DNA of 64,000 nucleotides from Bradyrhizobium sp. SZCCT0148 (GCF_018129985.1 NZ_JAFCKT010000001.1:1-64000); one strand, 5' to 3'. Shown: positions 49,154 through 58,535, counted from the first letter of the stretch. Translations and numbers: made by a program. The notes: generated from the sequence alone by a model not told the origin.

Positions 49154-50086
49154 ATGAGGAAATTTCTACTTGCCGGCATCGCGGTTGCGATCATGGCGAC
49201 GCCGGCATTCGCCGCGAACTACCGCTTCGTGATCGTGCCCAAGGCGATGAACAATCCGTTCTTCGACTTCGCGCGCGACGGGTGCCTCAAACGTGCCAAG
49301 GAGCTCGGCAACATCGAGTGCATCTACAAGGGACCGGTCGAGCACGAGCCGGCGACGCAGGCCCAGATCATCCAGGACTTCGTCACCCAGAAGGTCGACG
49401 GCCTCGCGATCTCGGTCGCCGACGTCGCGGCCATGACCAAGTCGATCGAGGCGGCGAGCGCGGCCGGAATTCCCGTCATCACCTTCGATGCCGATGCACC
49501 GGGCTCCAAGCGCATCGCCTATATCGGCACCAACAACAAGGAGTTTGGTGTCGCGCTCGGCAAGGAATTGCTGAAGATGCGGCCCGACGGCGGCAAATAC
49601 GCCATGGTCTCGGGCGGCCCCGGTGCGAAGAACCTCGCCGAGCGTGTCGATGGCGTGCGCGAGGCGCTGAAGGGCTCGAAATGGACCGAGGTCGCGGGCT
49701 CTCCGACGTTCTGCAACGACGATCCGGCACTCGCGGTTCAGCAGATGACGGACATGCGCACGGCGACACCCGATCTCGCCGCCATCGTTCCGATCGGCGG
49801 CTGGCCGATGTTCGCGCCTGAAGGTTTCAAGGCCTTCGCCAGCCGGAACAAGAAGGACATCGATTCCGGCAAGTTCACGCTCGTCGTCGCCGATACGCTG
49901 AAGATGCAGCTCGAACTCCTGCGCGACGGCTATGCCAATGCGCTGGTCGGCCAGCGTCCGTTCGAGATGGGTGAGAAGGCGATGGACACGCTGCTCGCCA
50001 TCAAGAAGGGCGAGAAGGTGCCGGAGATCGTCTACACCGGCCTCGACCTCGTCACCAAGGACAACGTCGCGCAGATGTTGAAGTAG
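49154..50086 (+). CDS. Periplasmic sugar-binding protein of the ABC importer
   Basis: 310 residues from the ATG at 49154 (GGAGGAGACG before it; an ATG four codons upstream is less likely). Signal peptide KFLLAGIAVAIMATPAFAA, then a ribose/xylose-type binding protein: FVIVPKAMNNPFFDFARDG, VDGLAISVADVAAMT, PVITFDADAPGSKRIAYIG and GLDLVTKDNVAQML. Delivers the sugar to the permease. Followed by a large hairpin. Confidence 0.9.
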   Translation: MRKFLLAGIAVAIMATPAFAANYRFVIVPKAMNNPFFDFARDGCLKRAKELGNIECIYKGPVEHEPATQAQIIQDFVTQKVDGLAISVADVAAMTKSIEAASAAGIPVITFDADAPGSKRIAYIGTNNKEFGVALGKELLKMRPDGGKYAMVSGGPGAKNLAERVDGVREALKGSKWTEVAGSPTFCNDDPALAVQQMTDMRTATPDLAAIVPIGGWPMFAPEGFKAFASRNKKDIDSGKFTLVVADTLKMQLELLRDGYANALVGQRPFEMGEKAMDTLLAIKKGEKVPEIVYTGLDLVTKDNVAQMLK

Positions 50087-50114
50087 GAGCGACGCCAACC
50101 CCGTGCTCCTGCGA

Positions 50115-50151
50115 ATCTCTCCCGCTTGCGGTTTCCGCGAGCGGGAGAGAT
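50115..50151 (+). other. Large hairpin after the binding-protein gene
   Basis: ATCTCTCCCGCT with ATCTCTCCCGCT's complement AGCGGGAGAGAT, extended by GCGG/CCGC, loop TTT: about 16 bp of stem. No proper T-run, so probably an mRNA-stabilising or partial termination structure that sets a high level of binding protein relative to the downstream enzymes. Confidence 0.6.
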
Positions 50152-50187
50152 GATTTGGGCGGCTGAAATGAAGGCTGCTGGAAGGCA

Positions 50188-51171
50188 ATGGGAATGAAAA
50201 GATCGCGGCTCGGCTCGCTCGACGTCACTTCAATCGGGCTCGGTTCCGCCCCGCTCGGCGGATTGTTCGCCCCCGTCAGCGATGCCGATGCGGAGGCGAC
50301 CGTCGCGCGCGCCTGGTCTCTCGGGGTGCGCTTCTTCGATACCGCACCGCTGTACGGCTTCGGCCTCGCAGAACGGCGGCTCGGCGCATTCCTGCGGCAT
50401 CAGAAGCGCGAGTCCTACGTCATCTCGACCAAGGTCGGCCGTCTGCTGCGCGCACCGGATCACGGCGCCGCCGAGGACGAGCATTACAAGGGCACGCCGC
50501 GCGAGCGGCCGGTGTTCGATTTCAGTTATGACGGCGTGATGCGATCGGTGGAGGAAAGCCTGTCGCGCCTCGGCCTCGATCGCGTTGACGTGCTCCTGGT
50601 GCACGACCCCGACGATCACTATGACGACGCCGTCGCCGGTGCCTTCTGCGCGCTACAGCGTCTGCGCAGCGACGGAACCGTCAAGGCGGTCGGCGCCGGC
50701 ATGAACCAGTCGGAAATGCTGGTCCGCTTCGCCGAGGCCGTGCCGGTCGACTGTTTCCTGCTCGCCGGGCGCTACACGCTGCTCGACCAGGGCGCGCTGG
50801 ATGCGCTGTTTCCGATCTGCACCGCGAAAGGCATCGGCATCCTGCTCGGCGGCATCTACAACAGCGGCATCCTCGCCAATCCGCACGCCGGCGCGAAGTT
50901 CAACTATCAGGATGCCGATGCGGTGCTGGTCGCGCGGGCGCTCGAACTCGACGCGCTCTGCCGCAAGCATGGCACCGAGCTGAAGGCCGCCGCACTGCAG
51001 TTCTGCATGGCCCATCCTGCAGTCACGGTCGCCGTGATGGGCGCGCGCAACGCAGGCGAGGTTGCCGACAATATCGCGATGTCGGAGACGACGGTGCCGG
51101 CGGCCTTCTGGCAAGAATTGCGGGCGCGGAACCTCGTCGATGCCCGCGCGCCAATGCCAGGTGGCGCGTAA
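50188..51171 (+). CDS. Aldo/keto reductase, sugar dehydrogenase type
   Basis: 327 residues. (alpha/beta)8 NADP-dependent oxidoreductase with the catalytic tetrad: FFDTAPLYGFGLAERRLG (Asp, Tyr), YVISTKVGR (Lys), VDVLLVHDPDDH (His). It belongs to the branch that includes L-fucose/D-arabinose (D-threo-aldose) dehydrogenases, which make a sugar lactone. That fits the lactonase-type amidohydrolase 3 bp downstream. Substrate inferred from context. Confidence 0.85.
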   Translation: MGMKRSRLGSLDVTSIGLGSAPLGGLFAPVSDADAEATVARAWSLGVRFFDTAPLYGFGLAERRLGAFLRHQKRESYVISTKVGRLLRAPDHGAAEDEHYKGTPRERPVFDFSYDGVMRSVEESLSRLGLDRVDVLLVHDPDDHYDDAVAGAFCALQRLRSDGTVKAVGAGMNQSEMLVRFAEAVPVDCFLLAGRYTLLDQGALDALFPICTAKGIGILLGGIYNSGILANPHAGAKFNYQDADAVLVARALELDALCRKHGTELKAAALQFCMAHPAVTVAVMGARNAGEVADNIAMSETTVPAAFWQELRARNLVDARAPMPGGA

Positions 51172-51174
51172 GGC

Positions 51175-52026
51175 ATGATCGTCGACGCCCACCAGCACTT
51201 CTGGGATCCGGCGGGTGCCGATTATCCCTGGATGGCAGCGGACGAGCTGACGCCGATCCGCCGCGCCTTCGGCCCTGACGATCTCGCGCCGCTGCTGAAG
51301 GCGAACGGCATCGACGCCAGCATCGTGGTGCAATGCCGCTCCGCGCTGGAGGAGACCGAGCAATTCCTGCGCATTGCGCACGAAAACCCCATCGTCGTCG
51401 GCGTGGTCGGCTGGGTTGACCTGACGGATAGCGCGCTCGGCGACACGCTCGATCGGCTTCGCGCTTCACGCGGCGGCGACAAGCTGGTCGGCATCCGCCA
51501 TCAGGTGCACGACGAGGGCGATCCCGATTGGCTGCTGCGGGAGGACGTGCAGCGCGGTCTCACCGCGGTCTTCGCGCACGATCTCGCCTACGATTTCCTC
51601 GTCCGTACCCGCGAGCTGCCCGCCGCGATCGCAACCGCGCAGGCCTTCCCGCAGGCGCGCTTCGTGCTCGACCACGCCGCCAAGCCGCCGATCGCCGATG
51701 GTGGAAGCAATGATTGGGCCGATCGCATCAAGGCGCTTGGGGCTTGCGGCAATGTCTGGTGCAAGATCTCCGGGCTTGCGACCGAGGCAGCCTGGGACGA
51801 CTGGGATGCGGAGCGGCTGTTGCCGTTCGTCGCACACGCCGCCAGCTGTTTCGGCGAGGACAGGTTGATTTTCGGCTCGGACTGGCCGGTGTGCCTGCTT
51901 GCAGGCAACTACGGCGAGATCAAGCGCGCGCTGGAGGCCTGCCTGACGCAGCTTGGCCCGCAGGTGCGGGCCAAGGCCTTTGGTGTCAATGCGACGCGGG
52001 CGTATCGGCTGGCGATCGCAAAATAG
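51175..52026 (+). CDS. Amidohydrolase-family sugar lactonase
   Basis: 283 residues. Metal-dependent TIM-barrel of the amidohydrolase_2 type: DAHQHFWDPAGADYPWM (the His-x-His motif), LVGIRHQVHDEGDP, FVLDHAAKPPIADG, GNVWCKISGL and LIFGSDWPVCLL (catalytic Asp). Close in pattern to L-fuconolactonase and related sugar lactonases. With the aldo/keto reductase it would make the first two steps of an oxidative aldose pathway: sugar to lactone to aldonate. Confidence 0.85.
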   Translation: MIVDAHQHFWDPAGADYPWMAADELTPIRRAFGPDDLAPLLKANGIDASIVVQCRSALEETEQFLRIAHENPIVVGVVGWVDLTDSALGDTLDRLRASRGGDKLVGIRHQVHDEGDPDWLLREDVQRGLTAVFAHDLAYDFLVRTRELPAAIATAQAFPQARFVLDHAAKPPIADGGSNDWADRIKALGACGNVWCKISGLATEAAWDDWDAERLLPFVAHAASCFGEDRLIFGSDWPVCLLAGNYGEIKRALEACLTQLGPQVRAKAFGVNATRAYRLAIAK

Positions 52027-52047
52027 CACTGTGGCGTGCGCGCTCGA

Positions 52048-53277
52048 CTATTCCGACATCGGCTTGTCGGAGATGTCCCAGTCCTTGCCGGTGAAGGTGG
52101 AGATGAAGAGCGTCTTCATCGGCGTGTAATCCTCGGGCGTGTAGCTGTAGGTGACGCCGTCGAGGAAGTAGGGCGAGTGGAAGCCTTTGAGGTTCGAGGC
52201 CTGCTTCAGCACGTTGGCGCGGGTGAGTTCGTCGCCGCAGCGGCGCAGGATCTCGCCCATGGTCACCGCCTGGCCGTAGCCGGCGAAGGCGATGGTGTTG
52301 TCCTGGTCGATCGCCGGCGTGTATTTCTTGCGCAATTCCTCGAACGCCATCACGTCGGGGTCCTTCTCCCATTTGGGCAGGCCGACCTCCTTGTTGTAGC
52401 GGATGGCAACGATGCCGGCGGCGTTCTCGAGCCCCGCGGCATTGAGGATCGAGCGGCCGGTCGAGCCGGCGGAGAGAAGCTGCAACGGCTTCCAGCCGAG
52501 CTCGGCGACCTTCCGGATCGATTGCGACGACGCCTTGCCGGTCGAGATGTTGTAGAAGACGTCGGCGCCCGACTTCGAGAGATTGATGAGCTGGGAATCG
52601 ACGGTCGGCTCGGTGAGATCGTAGGTCTGCTCCATGATCACCGATGCCGTGCCGCCGGCATCGGCCAACACCTTCTTGAACGGACCGAGGAAATCACGGC
52701 CGAAATCGTCGTTCTGGTAGAGGATGCCGACCTTGGCGTTCGGCTTCACGCTGACGACGTGGCGCGCCAGGATGCGCGCCTCGGTCGGATAGAGCGGCAG
52801 GCCCGCCATCGTCCATTTGAACTCTTTCGGGTTGTTCCACTTCGACGCGCCGGTGTTGAGCAGCAGCTGCGGCACGCCCTTGGAGTTCAGGTATTTGTGC
52901 ACGGCGGTCTGCGGCGCGGTGCCGAGCGAGCCGTAGAGCGCGAGCACCTCTTCCTGCTCGACCAGGCGTCGCGTGGCCTCGACGCATTTCGGCGCGCTAT
53001 AAGCGTCGTCCATGGTGAGAAACTTGACCTTGCGTCCGTTGATGCCGCCCTTCTCGTTCAGCATCTGGAAATAGGCCTCGCCGATGCGCCCGAGCACGCC
53101 GTAGAGCGAGCCGGGGCCGGAATGCGGCACGGTCTGCCCAATCTTGATCTCGGTGTCGCTGGCGCCCGCATCGTATTTCTTCTCCGCGGCCCAGACATAA
53201 GGCGCGGGCAAGGTCGATGCGGCGATGGTGGCAAGCGCGGCGGCGCTGAAATCGCGCCGCGATGGATTCTTTGTCAT
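52048..53277 (-). CDS. ABC transporter substrate-binding protein, branched-chain amino acid type
   Basis: 409 residues from the ATG at 53277. A twin-arginine signal (PSRRDFSAAALATIAAS) is followed by a Leu/Ile/Val-type binding fold: EIKIGQTVPHSGPGSLYGVLG, GGINGRKVKFLTMDDAYSAP, VLALYGSLGTAPQTAVHKYL and NDDFGRDFLGPFKKVL. Transport partners are not in the window, so it is an orphan binding protein. The substrate could be an amino acid or an aromatic acid. Confidence 0.9.
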   Translation of the reverse strand: MTKNPSRRDFSAAALATIAASTLPAPYVWAAEKKYDAGASDTEIKIGQTVPHSGPGSLYGVLGRIGEAYFQMLNEKGGINGRKVKFLTMDDAYSAPKCVEATRRLVEQEEVLALYGSLGTAPQTAVHKYLNSKGVPQLLLNTGASKWNNPKEFKWTMAGLPLYPTEARILARHVVSVKPNAKVGILYQNDDFGRDFLGPFKKVLADAGGTASVIMEQTYDLTEPTVDSQLINLSKSGADVFYNISTGKASSQSIRKVAELGWKPLQLLSAGSTGRSILNAAGLENAAGIVAIRYNKEVGLPKWEKDPDVMAFEELRKKYTPAIDQDNTIAFAGYGQAVTMGEILRRCGDELTRANVLKQASNLKGFHSPYFLDGVTYSYTPEDYTPMKTLFISTFTGKDWDISDKPMSE

Positions 53278-53392
53278 TATGTGTTTCTCCCTAGCGAGGG
53301 CATTGTGCTGGCATCGCCGTTCCGCTCGCAAGTGGGAAGTCACTGCTTTGCGACGCAATGACGCTGAAATGTCAGGGAGTTAGCGCCTAGAC

Positions 53393-54319
53393 TCAAGTTT
53401 TCTCGGCAACCACGACGAGGCCTCGCACCGGCTCGTTGTTTTCGATGCGCGGCGATGCCGTCTGCAATGTCAGAAGCTTCAGGCCGGCCCTGACGAGCGC
53501 GCTCCGCACATATTCCGCTTCATGGGCATAGCGCAGGCCTTCCCCGAGGATGATGCCGTTGCCATCGTGGGTCTCGAGCGTGAAGGCGAGCACGCCGCCC
53601 GCTGCAAGCACGCGCCTTGCTTCCGTCAGCACCGGTGCGAGATCCGACAGATACACGAATGCATCCGCCGCAAGCATCAGGTTCGCGCTTGCATTGGGCT
53701 TGCCGCGCAAGCCATCGATCATGTCGGCGACTTCGAGCTCGGCGTACAGACCCGTCGCGCGCGCCTCCTTGATCATGCCGGATGACAGGTCGATCCCGGT
53801 GAAATGATCGACCTGCTTGGCGAAGGCGGCGGCCGCAAGCCCGGTGCCGCAGCCGAGATCGATGGCGCGCTTGAACAAAGCCGGTTTCCTGGCGGCGACG
53901 CGTGCGGCGATCACCGCCTTGAAGATCAGGGAGGGCGCGCGGTATCCGAGATCGTTGACCAGGGCATCCTCGAAATGCGGCGCATATTGATCGAACAAGG
54001 CCTGCACATAGGCCTTCGGCATCTCCGAGAGCTGCTCGTCGCCCAGCCGGATCAAACGCAAGCCGGCGCCGTGCTGGTCGTCCGGGTCGGACTCGCGGGC
54101 TTTCCGGAAGGCGGCGATGGCCTTGTCGCGCTCGCCGAGCTCTTCGCGGATTTCGCCGAGCGTGAACCACGCCGAGGTGAAGTTCGGCGCGAGCTCGAGC
54201 GCTTGTTCCAGCAGGTCGGCAGCGGCGGGCAGATCGCCCTTGAGCTGGAGATCCCGTGCGAATTCGAAGCGGCGGTCGGCGATGAGATCGCCCGAGGACA
54301 GGAACAGGCGCAGGGGCAT
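53393..54319 (-). CDS. TPR-containing SAM-dependent methyltransferase
   Basis: 308 residues from the ATG at 54319 (an upstream in-frame ATG lies in a repeat). Residues ~10-90 form two tetratricopeptide repeats (FARDLQLKGDLPAAADLLEQAL, WFTLGEIREELGERDKAIAAFRKA). The methyltransferase domain follows: RAIDLGCGTGLAAAAFA (motif I), HFTGIDLSSGMIKEA (motif II) and LMLAADAFVYLSDLAPVL. The combination is common in alphaproteobacteria; the substrate is unknown. Confidence 0.83.
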   Translation of the reverse strand: MPLRLFLSSGDLIADRRFEFARDLQLKGDLPAAADLLEQALELAPNFTSAWFTLGEIREELGERDKAIAAFRKARESDPDDQHGAGLRLIRLGDEQLSEMPKAYVQALFDQYAPHFEDALVNDLGYRAPSLIFKAVIAARVAARKPALFKRAIDLGCGTGLAAAAFAKQVDHFTGIDLSSGMIKEARATGLYAELEVADMIDGLRGKPNASANLMLAADAFVYLSDLAPVLTEARRVLAAGGVLAFTLETHDGNGIILGEGLRYAHEAEYVRSALVRAGLKLLTLQTASPRIENNEPVRGLVVVAEKT

Positions 54320-54333
54320 TGAGGAACCGGGTT

Positions 54334-54418
54334 CGTCATTGCCGGGCTTGATCCGGCAATCCATCAAAAAAGGAACTCTTTAGGACGATGGATGCGCGGG
54401 TCAAGCCCGCGCATGACG
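54334..54418. repeat. Dispersed palindromic repeat (CGTCATTGCCGGG family)
   Basis: CGTCATTGCCGGGCTTGATC, with GGCAATCCATC, is answered by GATGGATGCGCGGGTCAAGC ending in GCATGACG. A long imperfect hairpin between divergent genes. Recognised from memory as a common Bradyrhizobium intergenic repeat. Confidence 0.65.
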
Positions 54419-54454
54419 GCTTAATTTGGAGCGGCTCCTTCCTATATTATTCGC

Positions 54455-55492
54455 ATGCGTCCACAAGACATCTTGCTGCCGGTTGCTGCCGGCCTTTGCT
54501 GCAAGCCCGGTGGCTTCCATATCGACCCTGTCCGTCCGGTCGAGCGGGCCGTGATCACCCACGGTCACTCCGACCATGCCCGCCCCGGCCATGGCGCGGT
54601 GCTGGCGACGCAGGAAACGCTGGACATGATGCGGCTGCGTTACGGCGAGAATTTTGCCGGCTCGACGCAAGCCATTCACTATGGCGAGCAGATCCGGCTC
54701 GGTGACGTCACCGTCAAATTTCACCCGGCCGGTCACGTGCTGGGTTCGGCGCAGGTCGCGGTGACCTGCGAGGACACCTGCATCGTCGCCTCCGGCGACT
54801 ACAAGGACGCGCCAGACCCGACCTGCACGCCGTTCGAACTGGTTCAATGCGATGTCTTCATCACCGAGGCGACGTTCGGGCTGCCGGTGTTCCGGCATGG
54901 TGATGCTGCTGACGAGGTCAAGAAGCTGCTCGCCTCCGTCGCGCTGTTTCCGGAGCGCGCACATCTGGTCGGCGCCTATTCGCTCGGCAAGGCGCAGCGC
55001 GTGATCAAGCTGCTGCGGCAGGCGGGCTATGACGCCCCGATCTATCTGCATGGCGCGATGGAGAAGATCACCGATTACTATCAGAGCCGCGGCATCGACC
55101 TCGGCGAGCTCAGGCCGGCGAAAGGCGTGAAGAAGGCGACGCTGGCCGGCACCATCACGCTGGCACCGCCTTCGGCGACCTCCGATCTCTGGACGCGGCG
55201 CTTTCCCGATCCGGTCACGGCATTCGCCTCGGGCTGGATGCGGGTGCGCGCCCGGGCGCGGCAGCGCGGCATCGAGCTGCCGCTGGTGATCTCCGATCAC
55301 GCCGACTGGGACGGCCTCACCGCCACAATCGCTGCGACCGGCGCCGGCGAGGTCTGGGTCACGCACGGCCAGGAAGATGCACTGGTGCATTGGTGCCAGA
55401 CCAAAGGGCTGAAAGCACGGCCACTCGATCTCGTCGGCTATGGCGACGAGGAGGAGAGCGAGACGCCGCCCTCCGACGAGGCCGAGGCATGA
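54455..55492 (+). CDS. Ligase-associated DNA damage response exonuclease
   Basis: 345 residues, a metallo-beta-lactamase/beta-CASP fold nuclease. VITHGHSDHARPGHG is the metal-binding His-x-His-x-Asp-His, followed by HPAGHVLGSAQV, VASGDYKDAPD, FITEATFGLPVF, LVGAYSLGKAQR and LVISDHADWDGL. The gene overlaps the ATP-dependent ligase gene by 4 bp (ATGA), as in the known exonuclease-ligase repair operon. Confidence 0.9.
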   Translation: MRPQDILLPVAAGLCCKPGGFHIDPVRPVERAVITHGHSDHARPGHGAVLATQETLDMMRLRYGENFAGSTQAIHYGEQIRLGDVTVKFHPAGHVLGSAQVAVTCEDTCIVASGDYKDAPDPTCTPFELVQCDVFITEATFGLPVFRHGDAADEVKKLLASVALFPERAHLVGAYSLGKAQRVIKLLRQAGYDAPIYLHGAMEKITDYYQSRGIDLGELRPAKGVKKATLAGTITLAPPSATSDLWTRRFPDPVTAFASGWMRVRARARQRGIELPLVISDHADWDGLTATIAATGAGEVWVTHGQEDALVHWCQTKGLKARPLDLVGYGDEEESETPPSDEAEA

Positions 55493-57141
55493 ACCGCTTC
55501 GCCGAACTGCTCGACCGGCTCGCCTACGAGCCCGGCCGCAACAACAAGCTACGGCTGCTCACCGGCTATTTCCGCGAGGTCGGCGATCCCGACCGCGGCT
55601 ATGCGCTGGCCGCACTGACCGGCGCGCTCAGCTTCAAACACGCCAAGTCGGCGCTGATCCGCAATCTCATTGCGACTCGCACGGATGAGGTGCTGTTCGG
55701 GCTGAGTTACGATTATGTCGGCGATCTCTCGGAGACGGTGGCGCTGATGTGGCCGAAGGCCGTGGGTGTGCACAACAACCCGCCACCCCCGACGCTGACC
55801 GAAGTCGTCACCACGCTGCGCACGCTCGGCAAGACCGAGTTGCCGAAGCAGCTCGAGCGCTGGCTCGACGAGCTCGATGAGACCGGGCGCTGGGCGCTGC
55901 TGAAGCTCGTCACCGGCAGTCTGCGCATCGGCATCTCCGCGCGGCTGGCGAAGACCGCGGCGGCCGCGCTCGGCGACAAGGATCCGCATGATGTCGAGCT
56001 GGTCTGGCCGGGCCTTGCACCGCCCTATCTCGACCTGTTCGCCTGGCTGGAGGATCGCGCCGAAAAGCCGGTCAATCGCGATCCCGCGCCGTTTCGCCCC
56101 GTGATGCTGGCGCACGCGATCGAGGACAGCGATTTCGCTGCGCTCGATCCCGCCGACTACATCGCCGAATGGAAATGGGATGGCATTCGCGTGCAGGCCG
56201 TGGCGGGGCGCGACGAAAACGGCCACATCACGGGCCGGCTCTATTCGCGCACCGGCGAGGACATTACCGGGAGTTTTCCCGATCTCGTACCGTCGCTGCA
56301 CCTGCCTGGCGCGATCGACGGCGAGCTTCTGATCCTGCGCGAGGGCCGGGTGCAGAGCTTCAACGTTTTGCAACAGCGGCTCAACCGCAAGGTCGTCTCG
56401 CCCAAGCTGATCAAGGAGTTTCCGATCCACCTGCGCGCCTACGATCTGCTCGGCGACGACGAGAACGATCTGCGCGAGCTGCCCTTTGCGGAGCGGCGCG
56501 AACGGCTGGAGGCCTTCATCGGGAAGCTCGGCGATCCCCGCATCGATCTGTCGCCCACGGTGCCCTTCGCAAGCTGGGAGGCGCTGACCGCCGCGCGCGC
56601 CGATCCGGCCAGTGCCGGCGCCGGCGAAGATGCCGACGCCGTCGAGGGCGTGATGCTGAAGCGGCGCGATGCGCTTTACCTGCCCGGACGTCCCAAGGGT
56701 CAATGGTGGAAGTGGAAGCGCGATCCGCACATCATCGACGCCGTGCTGATGTATGCGCAGCGCGGCCACGGCAAGCGATCGTCCTATTATTCCGACTACA
56801 CATTCGGCGTCTGGACTGCAGGCGAGGGCGGCGACGAGCTGGTGCCGGTCGGCAAGGCCTATTTCGGCTTCACCGACGAAGAGCTGCTGCAGATCGACCG
56901 CTTCGTCCGCCGCAACACCACGGAAAAATTCGGCCCTGTCCGCCACGTCGTCCACGAGAGCGACAAGGGCCTGGTGCTGGAAGTGGCGTTCGAGGGCCTG
57001 CAGCGCTCGCCTCGGCACAAATCCGGCGTTGCCATGCGCTTCCCCCGCATCAGCCGCCTGCGCTGGGACAAGCCGCCGCGCGAGGCAGACCGGCTGGAGA
57101 CGCTGGAGCGGATGCTGAAGGCGGAGGCGGTGGAGGCGTGA
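55489..57141 (+). CDS. ATP-dependent DNA ligase (cisplatin-type)
   Basis: 550 residues from the ATG at 55489, overlapping the exonuclease stop. N-terminal DNA-binding domain (RFAELLDRLAYEPGRNNKLR), then the adenylation domain with the nucleophile Lys229 in AEWKWDGIRVQ, then DGELLI, GVMLKRRDALYLPG (motif IV) and WWKWKRDPHIIDAVL (motif V). The OB domain follows (YAQRGHGKRSSYYSDYTFGVW). Seals nicks in DNA repair, working with the neighbouring exonuclease. Confidence 0.93.
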   Translation: MNRFAELLDRLAYEPGRNNKLRLLTGYFREVGDPDRGYALAALTGALSFKHAKSALIRNLIATRTDEVLFGLSYDYVGDLSETVALMWPKAVGVHNNPPPPTLTEVVTTLRTLGKTELPKQLERWLDELDETGRWALLKLVTGSLRIGISARLAKTAAAALGDKDPHDVELVWPGLAPPYLDLFAWLEDRAEKPVNRDPAPFRPVMLAHAIEDSDFAALDPADYIAEWKWDGIRVQAVAGRDENGHITGRLYSRTGEDITGSFPDLVPSLHLPGAIDGELLILREGRVQSFNVLQQRLNRKVVSPKLIKEFPIHLRAYDLLGDDENDLRELPFAERRERLEAFIGKLGDPRIDLSPTVPFASWEALTAARADPASAGAGEDADAVEGVMLKRRDALYLPGRPKGQWWKWKRDPHIIDAVLMYAQRGHGKRSSYYSDYTFGVWTAGEGGDELVPVGKAYFGFTDEELLQIDRFVRRNTTEKFGPVRHVVHESDKGLVLEVAFEGLQRSPRHKSGVAMRFPRISRLRWDKPPREADRLETLERMLKAEAVEA

Positions 57142-57191
57142 AGTGTGAGGGCGTGCGATGACTCGGACTTTGGCGGCGCCCGAGCGCACGC

Positions 57192-57324
57192 CTCGTCCTT
57201 CGAGACGACCGCTTCGCGGTCTCCTCAGGATGAGGCTGATCGGCATCGGTGCCCGTTGAAGCTGCTGCCGCGCACTCCGTCCTCATCCTGAGGAGCCCGC
57301 GCAAAGCGGGCGTCTCGAAGGATG
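57192..57324. repeat. Dispersed palindromic repeat (CTTCGAGACG family)
   Basis: CTCGTCCTTCGAGACGACCG with CTCCTCAGGATGAGG is answered by CCTCATCCTGAGGAGCCCGC and GGGCGTCTCGAAGGATGG. Two inward-facing copies, the typical double form of this repeat, with AGCGGTCT and AAGCGGGC loops. Between the ligase gene and the DUF6460 gene. Confidence 0.7.
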
Positions 57325-57471
57325 GCGGCCGGGAAACAATCTCATCGGACCGCGGGAGAGACGAACCGACGGGCCGAATTAAACTCCCGTAACCCGATTG
57401 ACGCCCCGTTGCGGGTTCCCCATCTGCCTCGCCGTGCCCTATAATGGGTCGAATCCGCCAAGGAGTTTGAG

Positions 57472-57777
57472 ATGGTCCAAGACGTCAGAGATTTGCCGGC
57501 CGGCCGCAATGACGGGCTGAACCGCTTTCTCGGCGGCTCGCCGCTGGCGGTCGCGTTTCGCCTGGTCCTGCTCTCGATTCTGGTCGGCGTCGTGCTCGCC
57601 GCGATCGGCTTCGATCCCTGGAACATTCTCACCAGCATCCGCCTGTTGTTCCAGCGGCTGTGGGATCTCGGCTTCGACACCATCAATTGGCTGTGGCGCT
57701 ACTTCCTGCTCGGCGCAGTCATCGTGATCCCGATCTGGCTGCTCTCGCGCGTGTTCGGCACGCCGCGCGGCCGGTGA
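57472..57777 (+). CDS. DUF6460 small membrane protein
   Basis: 101 residues. Cytoplasmic N-terminus (DLPAGRNDGLNRFLGGSPLA), then two membrane helices (FRLVLLSILVGVVLAAIGF and FLLGAVIVIPIWLLSRVFG) joined by a Trp-rich loop (FDTINWLWRY). The family is common in Rhizobiales; function unknown. Preceded by AAGGAG. Confidence 0.75.
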   Translation: MVQDVRDLPAGRNDGLNRFLGGSPLAVAFRLVLLSILVGVVLAAIGFDPWNILTSIRLLFQRLWDLGFDTINWLWRYFLLGAVIVIPIWLLSRVFGTPRGR

Positions 57778-57798
57778 GATTCTGAAGGTCCGCAGCCG

Positions 57799-58533
57799 AT
57801 GCAACTCCGTTTCGTCGGCTGCGGCGACGCTTTCGGCTCCGGCGGCAGGCTCAACACCTGCTTCCATGTCTCGGGGCGCCAGACCAACTTCCTGATCGAT
57901 TGCGGCGCGTCGGCCCTGCCGGCGCTGAAGCGGCTCGAGATCGACCGTAACGACATCGATCTCATCCTGATTACGCATTTCCACGGCGACCATTTTGCCG
58001 GCCTGCCGTTCTTTCTGCTCGACGCCCAGTTCTCGCGGCGGACGCGGCCGCTGACGATCGCGGGCCCGCAGGGCATCGAGAGGCGGTTGCGTGAGGTGAT
58101 GGAGGCGCTGTTCGAGCATTCCTCGAAGACCCAGCAGCGCTTCGAACTCGACGTCGTCGAGCTCGTGCCCGGGCAGAGCCGGACTTTCGGCGCCGTGACG
58201 GTGACGCCCTATCCCGTCGTGCATGGCGAGTCCGGCGGCCCCTTCCTCGCCTACCGCGTCGACGCCGAGGGCCGCACGCTCGCCTACAGTGCCGACACCG
58301 AATGGACGGAGACGCTCATTCCGCTGGCGCATGGCGTGGATCTTTTCATTGCCGAAGCCTATATGTACGAGAAGGTGGTGAAGAACCATCTCAGCCTGAA
58401 AACCCTGGAACAGCATCTGCCGGCAATCGCCGCCAAGCGGCTCGTGCTCACCCACATGAGCGACGACGTGCTGTCGCGGCTCGAGACTCTGCCGCATATG
58501 GCGGCCGAGGACGGCATGGTCGTCGTGTTCTGA
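57799..58533 (+). CDS. MBL-fold metallo-hydrolase (RNase Z-like)
   Basis: 244 residues. Metallo-beta-lactamase fold of the beta-lactamase_2/RNase Z branch: FVGCGDAFGSGGRLNTCF, LITHFHGDHFAGLPF (His-x-His-x-Asp-His), VHGESGGPFLAYRVD, LAYSADTEWTETLI and LVLTHMSDDVL. Too short for full RNase Z with its exosite, so the substrate is unknown. Followed after 2 bp by a MATE transporter. Confidence 0.85.
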   Translation: MQLRFVGCGDAFGSGGRLNTCFHVSGRQTNFLIDCGASALPALKRLEIDRNDIDLILITHFHGDHFAGLPFFLLDAQFSRRTRPLTIAGPQGIERRLREVMEALFEHSSKTQQRFELDVVELVPGQSRTFGAVTVTPYPVVHGESGGPFLAYRVDAEGRTLAYSADTEWTETLIPLAHGVDLFIAEAYMYEKVVKNHLSLKTLEQHLPAIAAKRLVLTHMSDDVLSRLETLPHMAAEDGMVVVF

Positions 58534-58535
58534 CC

